Assembly (NCBI GenBank): GCA_014529385.2
Contig: CM043945.1
Span: forward strand, 124,001-188,000
Origin: Adiantum capillus-veneris
Taxonomy: Eukaryota; Streptophyta; Polypodiopsida; Polypodiales; Pteridaceae
Reading direction: 5' to 3'
Length of the DNA stretch: 64,000 bases
Part shown: one piece after another, positions 57,041 to 64,000 of the stretch
Layout of the letters: the number at the start of each line of letters is the position of its first letter
Position numbering within the stretch: position 1 is the stretch's first letter
Translations under genes and position numbers: made by a program
The notes under the pieces: model-generated
Database searches by the model: none
What the model was told of the DNA's origin: nothing
Seen by the model: the letters and a program-made list of their open reading frames with translations, nothing else

Positions 57041-60000
57041 TCAGGGCTTCTCATTGCCCTCAAGTAACATGGACGCACCTTTGTCGCTCTCATCATCATG
57101 ATATGGCATGCTATTGTATATCCTCTCATATACTTCAATAGACAACTTGTATTCTAAAATTTGACCTAGGGATCCTGCAATAGGCTCCATCGGGAAAAGT
57201 ATGGCCTTAACAAGATGTGAGTAGATCATTACCAGAGATGTGTGATCCAATAGCCGGTATGTATCAGCTTTTCCTTCAACTTGGCCATAAAAAAGGCCTT
57301 CAACAACCTTCCCTCCTCTAACAATTTTGTTATGCCACTTATCCTTTTGTGCTTTCACCGTTTGGTACAACACTTCTGTGCATTTGATAATGTAGAAGTC
57401 TTTGTTTGCCTCATCTACTTTTACTGCAAAATTATCCCCTATGGACAACATGCCACTTAACATTTCACGGCATCCTTCATATAGTGGCAGGTTGGACACT
57501 TGGCTCATCGGAATCGATGTTGAATCTCCACCCTCCTCGTCATCTGATTTGTCATCCCTAATTGTATCCCTGGACTCTGGAAATGGTTTGATGCAGACAT
57601 ATTTCCATTCTTCAATGTGCATTTTGTTCTTGCATCTTCTCCACAACCCACGCATACACGGATCACAAAAGCATGAAAGTGATCGAAAGCGTATGGCGGT
57701 GCGGTTGTCCTGTGAATAGCCATCAACACAATGAAATGAGAGAGAGCCAACGATGCGCTCACATTCCCATTGCAGATTACACTGTACTTCATTCGCGCCA
57801 ATAAGCCAAAAGACTCTTTGCGTATTACACCTCTGAGACTGTTCTCTTGGCTGAAAAGTTGCTTTCAAAAAGTTGACAACATCGGCTGCACACTTCATAC
57901 TCCAGCCATCTGGTTTCAATTCCTCATGCATCAAATTTCTCTTGATGACTGCCCCTACCCCATCATGTTCACCTTTTCCATGGCCGGATTCAGAGAAGTT
58001 ATGCATCATGTGCAAGCCTGTCATTTGATAGTACCTGGCCACAAAATAGTAAGGTCTACGGGCCTTGAATTGTGAAGCAGCACCATCTGACCAAACCCAA
58101 TGTTGTTGCAGAGAATGTCCTCGTTCTTTCAACCACTTGTCATGCAGCAAGAAACAATTTTGTACAAACAATGTGTCATGCTGCTTGTCATCTGATATGT
58201 AGAAGTGTAGCGTCTTCTGTGTACCACATGCTGCATTTCTTAAATAATTGATGTGCACAAGTATTGTGACTTGGGTAGACCACCAATGCATTGACTGAAT
58301 TTCATTCTGAACTTTAAAGGGATAATTCTCCGCAAAGTCAATAACAGATACTACAATGTTGCTAGGAAAATTTTGCAAACAGTCCTTGAATTGTTGGGCT
58401 TTCCAGCGGAAGACAAAGTTGTGCCTGATGAAGGCTATCAGATGGGCTGAAAATAGGCTAAGAAAAGTCCCACTTTTCATCCGTTGCACAATCAAGTCCT
58501 TTCTCTTCTTCTCACTCCCACCTTCGTGAACCTGTCCTGTTCCAATCTCCATGAAAACCTTCACAGACACCTCCTTGCTATCCTCTGCTATCTCATCGAG
58601 ACAAAATGTCAACCTCCGTACTCCACATTGTGAGCAGTCCCCCATCAAGCATTTCTTTGCATGGTATTCACAATTTGGAGGATTTGGGCACATGATGGAT
58701 TCCCACATAACGCTGATGTGCTGACACACTGCTTGGTTTGCAAAACACGTTCCTCTCTCATCACCTCTGCAGCAAACGGAGAAAGTGCAAAGGTGACCTT
58801 TCCCGTGGTGCCCGAACTTGTTCTGCCGCATTTGATTAAGGGCCTCTTTGAAATAGAGCATCTGCACATGAACCACACAACAGTAAGTATTTCTGTCCTT
58901 CAACTTCCGTACAAAGTATGGCTTCAATGCCTCGAAGCATCTAAGAGAGACTACCACTGTTGGGTGAGCCTTCTTGAATCTTTGGTACAACTCAACCTAT
59001 GGCACAAAAACAAAACGATTCAGAAAAAAACCAATATCATGGTACTAGTAAAATTTCACTACTGCAGTAGTGTCAAAACTGGCTTTTGACAGTTCCAAAT
59101 ATGGTACTATAATAGTGGACAGACGTGCACCCAAGTTCAACAGTACCCAAAAGTACCAATTTTGGTACTGTAATAGTGGACAGACGTGCACCCAAGTTCA
59201 ATAGTACCAAAAAGTTCCAAATATAGTACCGTAGATTTGGTACAGTCGGTAGGCTTTGGTACTCTATCGATATTATTTGGTACTCTACATATAGGCTTTG
59301 GTACGATCAAAAGTGTGGGGTATCCTGTAAATATACTTTGGTCCTATAGTGGTAGGCTTTGGTACTCTACAGATAGGATCTGGTACTCTTCAGAGAGGAT
59401 TTGGAACTCTACAGATAGTCTTTGGTGGTATCCGATGAGTTTGGTACTCTACATATAGGCTTTGGTACTATCAGAAGTGTGGGGTACCCTCTAAATAGAC
59501 TTTGGTCCTATAGTGGTAGGCTTTGTTACTCTATAGATAGGATCTGGTACTCTTCAGAGAGGATTTGGTACTCTACAGATAGTCTTTGGTAGTATCCGAT
59601 GAGTTTGGTACTCTGTAAATAGACTTTGGTTCTCTATACATAGGCATTGGTACTGGATAAATAGGTTTTGGTACTCTGTCGAGAGGATTTGAAACTCTAT
59701 GGATAGGCTTTGGCACTCGATGGCTAGGATTTTGTACTCGATATACCGGATTTGGTACTCTACAGATCTGAGTTGGTACTCCATAGATAGGCTTTGGTAC
59801 TCGATATACCGGATTTGGTACCCTACATATGTGCTTTGGTAATTTATAGATAGTCTTTGGTACTCGATATACAGTATTTGGTACTCTACATATAGGCTTT
59901 GGTACTATCAGAAGTGTGGGGTACCCTATAAATAGACTTTGGTCCTATAGTGATAGGCTTTGGTACTCTACACATAGGATTTGGTACTCTACAGAGAATA

Positions 60001-62938
60001 TTTGGTACTCTACAGATAGTCTTTGGTGGTATCCGATGAGTTTGGTACTCTATAAATAGTTTTTGGTTCTCTATACATAGGCATTGGTACTGGATAAATA
60101 TGTATTGGTACTCTATCGATAGGGTTTGAAACTCTATGGATAGGCTTTAGCACTCGATAGCTAGGATTTTGTACTCGATATACCGGATTTGGTACTCTAC
60201 ATATCTGCTTTGGTACTCCATACATATGCTTTGGTACTAGATACACCGGATTTGGTACTCTACAAATGTGCTTTGGTACTCCATAGATAGCCTTTGGTAC
60301 TCGATAGACATGATTTGGTGCTCTACATATAGGCTTTCGTACTATCAGAAGTGTGGGGTACCATGTAAATAGATCTTGGTCCTATAGTGATAGGATTTGG
60401 TACTCTACAGAGAGGCTTTGGTGGTATCCGTTGAGTTGGGTACTCTGTAAATAGACTTTTGGTTCTCTATACATAGGCATTGGTACTGGATAATTAGTTT
60501 TTGGTACTCTATAGAGAGGGTTTTAAACTCTATGGATAGGCTTTGGCAGTCGATAGCTAGGATTTGGTACTTTATAGATATTCTTTGGTACTGTAAACAC
60601 CCTCTGCCGTACAGCAGACTATCAAATTTGGTACTATCTGGACCAAATAAGCCTTAACACTAGGTTGGTAATGGGACACTTTTATGTCCTGGGACACTTT
60701 TATGTCCTGTTAAGTGACCATTTTCCTTGAACTATGTCAAGAGTTTCAAAATGGATTTTCAGGTGCTATCTATCTAGAAATTTGTCTCATGAGCTGAAAA
60801 AAACTCGACATTTTTTTGGAATATCAATTCCATCCTTAACATTGTCCTTGCACAACATTTCACAACCTAAACTGTGTGAAAAAACGGGTCCTGTTTTTGT
60901 CTTTTTTCAACTTTTTGCAACTATACCACTCTAGAATTCATGTTTGTGAGGTCTATAATGCTAGAAACTTATGTTTAGTATCCTCAACATGTCCTGATGC
61001 TTCTAGGGAGAAATAAATATTAAAGTTGTAAGTTATGACCAAATTACAAAAATTGTCAAATCCTGTTTTTTAGCCAATTTTAGCTCTTCTATGATTTTTT
61101 TGGTGGATTTCATGATATCCAAATGTATTTTTGATTTTCTATGTCACATATTTTAACGTAAAGCTAATATTCCTTGAGTTTTGGGGCACCTAATACCCTA
61201 TTTTGCATAGTACACAACGATGGTTGATTTTTTCAATTATAGAAGAAAACAAACCATTCTAGTATATCAAGTATATCTTTTTCAATATTGTTGGTTTCGT
61301 GTGACAACTACATGCATTTTGTAGGTAGTAACCATATCAAGTCATAAGGATCAAATTTATCTAGATATTGAATAGTTTCTATGGGATTCTACAACTCATA
61401 ATGTTGAACCCAGTTTTTTCATGTTTGTTGTATTTAACACTTCATCTTTGTCCCCAAGATTCCCCTTGGTAAGAGATGTATCATTCTTTTGACATGCTCC
61501 ATGGCTCCTTATGAACATAAAGGACAATAGGGAACTAAGAAAACATGCATATATTATTTGTATTGAGCGTGGCTATAGAAACTTTGATGATATGTTTGCA
61601 GAATGGTAAAAATTCAACTTTTTTGTACCCATTTATTTTGGAAAAACAAAAAATAGTGAGTGAGAAGCAATCATATGTTCTGATCACCAACCCATTGAAG
61701 TTAACTAGGGAATTTATCTCATGTCCTACAAAAATCCCTAATCTTATTTTTATGCAACAAAACGTAAGAAATGACTGTTTTGATGAAAATGGACTGGTCC
61801 ATCAACTTTGGAGGCTTGGTGTGACCAAAAGATGAGAAATTTTACAAGTTTCTTATTTTTTCCATGTATAGTAGGCCTTGAACTATAACCTCATGAAAGG
61901 ATTTTACAAAATGAGTGGATCTACTATGGTTTTGGAGGTTTTTTTCAAAACCCTAAAAGGACACTTTTATGTCCTGTTAGGTTACCAACCTAGTGTAAAG
62001 TAGCACCAAACAAGATGAACAATTACTAGAAGTTGTTGGTACCCGAGATTCGTCGAGTAGATGTATCGGATGTTTGATGACACTTTTCCTTCCAATTCTC
62101 ATCTTGCATATGTCTTTCTTGTTGGGTGAAACTCTGCTCTCTGATGTCCAAAATGCATATACCAAATCTCTTGTTTCATTGGTAATAACGGTTTCTCGTG
62201 GCAATTGTCTCTCACAAGCACTCAATGGCAACACTTCATCTTCATCTTTATTCTCTAGCCGTGAGCTTGCTGCAGCTATATTCCTTCGATGGATCCCCAA
62301 GATACTAGCCATTCTGGATTGGTTTACTGATTGTGAGTTTCTACTATTGTTCAGAATCATTGCCAAAGAGCTTCTCTTTACAAAAAGTTCACTTGCTGAA
62401 TGAGGGACCTTGATTTGAGTCAAAGTGTTGTGCACACCCGATACAAGAGTGTCTTCGACTTTGCTGAAATTCGATGGTTGCATCAAGGAAAATGTTTGGT
62501 GGTCCAGGAGTTGCCAGAATATTTCCTTCTGCTCATTCTTTGCAATCCCTACTATTTCCTTGCGCCAACATCGAGCCACCGCTACACAAATGTTCTTTCT
62601 TGACCTGGCTTCTGTAATCCAAGAGCAGACGTAGGATGTATTTCCTTGCTTCTCTGTGCGTGTTTCTTTGCAGCCCAATAATCACGAAGAAAAGCCTGAT
62701 TACCAGCTGGAATACTAGTGCTAATGGAATTGATGTGCATCTACTGAACATTGCTTGGGCCACCTTGTACCTCGTCAAAAGAGAGGAATTGTGCGTAAAC
62801 TTCCATCTCGTCGATAGAGAGGAGCTGTGCATCACCTTCTACCTTGTTGAAAGAGAGGTTCTGAGCATCACCTTCTATGTCATCGAAAGAAAGGTCCTGA
62901 GCATCACCAAGACAGTAATCTCCTGCGCTACTATCCAT
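57041..62938 (-). CDS. DDE-like transposase, three or more exons
   Basis: The main exon (58996-57041) is open for about 650 codons after a clean TAG acceptor. It holds VSVIDFAENY (Asp about residue 218 of this exon), WSDGAASQF (Asp about 302) and SGHGKGEHDGVGAVIKR (Glu 341/Asp 343), a D-x83-D-x40-D/E arrangement like RNase-H-fold transposases. A Cys cluster follows (CFCDPCMRGLWRRC, 440-453); more Cys lie at 101-122. The previous exon ends IHLLDESR at 62043 with a GT donor, joining in phase to VELYQRFKKAHP. The 5' exon (62938 to about 62760) has four 12-residue acidic repeats. The junction between these 5' exons (near 62690) is uncertain and shows a frame problem. I recall the DFAENY...SDGAASQ...HGKG set from animal transposase-like proteins, but cannot name a superfamily. 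Confidence 0.7.
59090..60640. repeat. TTTGGTAC minisatellite with 430-bp higher-order period
   Basis: Monomers of about 20-22 bp like CTTTGGTACTCTACAGATAG repeat across the stretch. A marker phrase ATCAGAAGTGTGGGGTACC near 59468, 59908 and 60337 shows a higher-order unit of about 430-440 bp built of some 20 monomers. Confidence 0.9.
60658..61995. mobile_element. CACTA-like non-autonomous element, copy 2 (1338 bp)
   Basis: Same ends as 43599-44919 and closely similar throughout. Flanked by TAA on both sides (60655-60657, 61996-61998), a perfect 3-bp duplication that supports the CACTA assignment. The left GGACACTTTTATGTCCTG motif is doubled. It lies in the transposase intron. Confidence 0.85.
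62768..62910 (-). repeat. 36-bp minisatellite in the transposase N-terminus
   Basis: Four in-frame units code for GDAQDLSFDDIE, GDAQNLSFNKVE, GDAQLLSIDEME and VYAQFLSFDEVQ. Confidence 0.85.
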
Positions 62939-62940
62939 TT

Positions 62941-63150
<210 letters not shown>

Positions 63151-63238
63151 CCAACACAGCAGCTCGGTGGCTATGGAGGCGGCAAGGGAGGTGAGAAGGT
63201 TCAAAACTGAGAGAGACACACAGGGAGAGGGACGTGCA

Positions 63239-63241
<3 letters not shown>

Positions 63242-63331
<90 letters not shown>
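63242..63331. repeat. (GA)n microsatellite
   Basis: About 44 GA units, inside the right end of the DNA transposon. Confidence 0.97.
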
Positions 63332-63336
<5 letters not shown>

Positions 63337-63537
63337 GTGCTAGAGTGAAAGCTCCCAACCGTAACCCCACCCCCCGACCCCGCCGTCACCCCCACCTCTT
63401 CTTAGGATTGCATGCTTCTAAAGTTAAAAAAACGTCCACTTAAAAAAGAAGTTTATTTGCCCTCCCCAATTCCAAAACAATGCCCATGGTTTTTACACAC
63501 AAGAATCACCAAGCATATGTTGTGTCAAGGACACTAC

Positions 63538-63562
63538 TTTTTGTAACACCAAACCATGCTTT
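63538..63562. repeat. Right terminal inverted repeat of the DNA transposon
   Basis: On the minus strand AAAGCATGGTTTGGTG, then T, then TACAAAAA; partner of 51809-51833. Confidence 0.75.
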
Positions 63563-63572
63563 GAACCTAGTG

Positions 63573-63843
63573 TAAAACTTTGTACCTACATCATCTCCCT
63601 CAACAATCATGTCATGTTCATCTTCATACCTTGCCGTAGATAGCATATCTTCCATTGGGTTGTCCTTCCTTGCAATATGCTTAAACTCAAGATTCAAGGA
63701 CTTTATGTAGGCTATCCATCGCAGCATAGCAATGTCAGGGGTTGAACAATTTTCAATCATTCGAAGAAGAGGCAAACAATCACTGTCCACAAGCCCACTT
63801 ATTTCCCTATCTAGTACTCCTTGTTACACCTCAATGATGTAAC
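63573..63843 (-). pseudogene. Ty3/gypsy pol fragment: RNase H C-terminal part
   Basis: Contains DSDCLPLLRMIENCSTPDIA, then LRWIAYIKSLNLEF and HIARKDNPMEDMLSTARYED, which is the C-terminal half of a gypsy RNase H (the D of DSDC and the D of KDNP/ADxLS region are typical). It should be joined to 51796 and below; the DNA transposon separates the two. On the right it is cut by a family C LTR. Confidence 0.8.
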
Positions 63844-63847
63844 CACC

Positions 63848-64000
63848 TGTCATAATAATCAATATCTAATTCTTCTAAATGATTTTCTCATATTAAACTG
63901 ATCATTCAATGTGGGGAAGTACCAAGGGAGAAAAAGCTAGAATATTGGTTAAGCTAGCAGACCGGCCACAGTAGGGATCCAAAGGAGGGAAAATAGGGAT
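63848..64000 (+). mobile_element. Family C LTR, first 153 bp (window end)
   Basis: TGTCATAATAATCAATATCT onward matches 14746-14898 with few differences. No purine tract precedes it, so it is a 5' LTR or solo LTR of a separate insertion and not the 3' LTR of the copy at 14746. Confidence 0.85.

Larger units (their letters stand above)
58997..62042 (-). other. 3-kb intron of the transposase gene
   Basis: Donor CGG|GTACCAAC and acceptor CCATAG|GTTGAG join two exons in phase 0. It contains the GGTAC minisatellite (59090-60640) and CACTA-like copy 2 (60658-61995). Confidence 0.65.

Overview
The window is intergenic, repeat-dominated DNA from a large plant nuclear genome. The evidence is plant-type primer-binding sites (tRNA-iMet type TGGTATCAGAGC), Arabidopsis-type CCCTAAA telomere-like repeats, a 180-bp satellite, GT-AG introns, stacked nested LTR retrotransposons and extremely long (AG)n/(CT)n tracts. 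A fern, lycophyte, bryophyte or gymnosperm would fit; the sequence alone does not decide. No ordinary intact housekeeping gene, tRNA or rRNA was recognised. Exactly 200 Ns (40063-40262) mark a scaffold gap.

Layout. 1-1031: AG-rich low complexity. 2400-5216: degenerate tandem repeats, then a 180-bp satellite with a patch of telomere-like repeats. 5217-5905: end of an LTR, PBS and leader of retrotransposon family C. 5906-14745: an island of gene-like sequence: an unrecognised decayed gene (+), a histone H3-like gene joined to Ulp1-protease-like and FCP1-phosphatase-like segments (-), a microsatellite-packed spacer with five ~61-bp GGATCACG units, and an unrecognised multi-exon gene (+) cut off by an LTR. 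14746-30142: a family C retrotransposon (LTR, PBS, gag, mutated protease, start of RT) split by two insertions on the minus strand: element A (17614-29305, complete) and element B (30143 to the gap). A and B are related, long, non-autonomous retroelements with gag/zinc-knuckle/retropepsin-like ORFs and no RT, RNase H or integrase. Their leaders carry tandem ~290-300-bp units, each centred on a palindrome whose sequence is specific to the element.

40263-50890: mostly unannotated, with two large foldback elements (the second invaded by a CACTA-like element), microsatellites and a SINE candidate. 50891-63843: a decayed Ty3/gypsy pol (minus strand, integrase at left, RNase H at right) split by an ~11.8-kb DNA transposon (51797-63572). 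That transposon has matching ends, two convergent genes (a zinc-binding partner gene, +, damaged; a DDE-like transposase, -, main exon intact) and introns filled with TTTGGTAC minisatellites. The window ends in the first 153 bp of another family C LTR.

The strongest candidates for something undescribed are (i) the element-specific palindrome arrays in retroelements A and B, whose half-sites recur in their own LTRs, (ii) the H3-Ulp1-FCP1 composite gene and (iii) the 11.8-kb two-gene transposon with GGTAC arrays. Several reading frames are broken at short homopolymers, so some apparent pseudogenisation may be assembly error.
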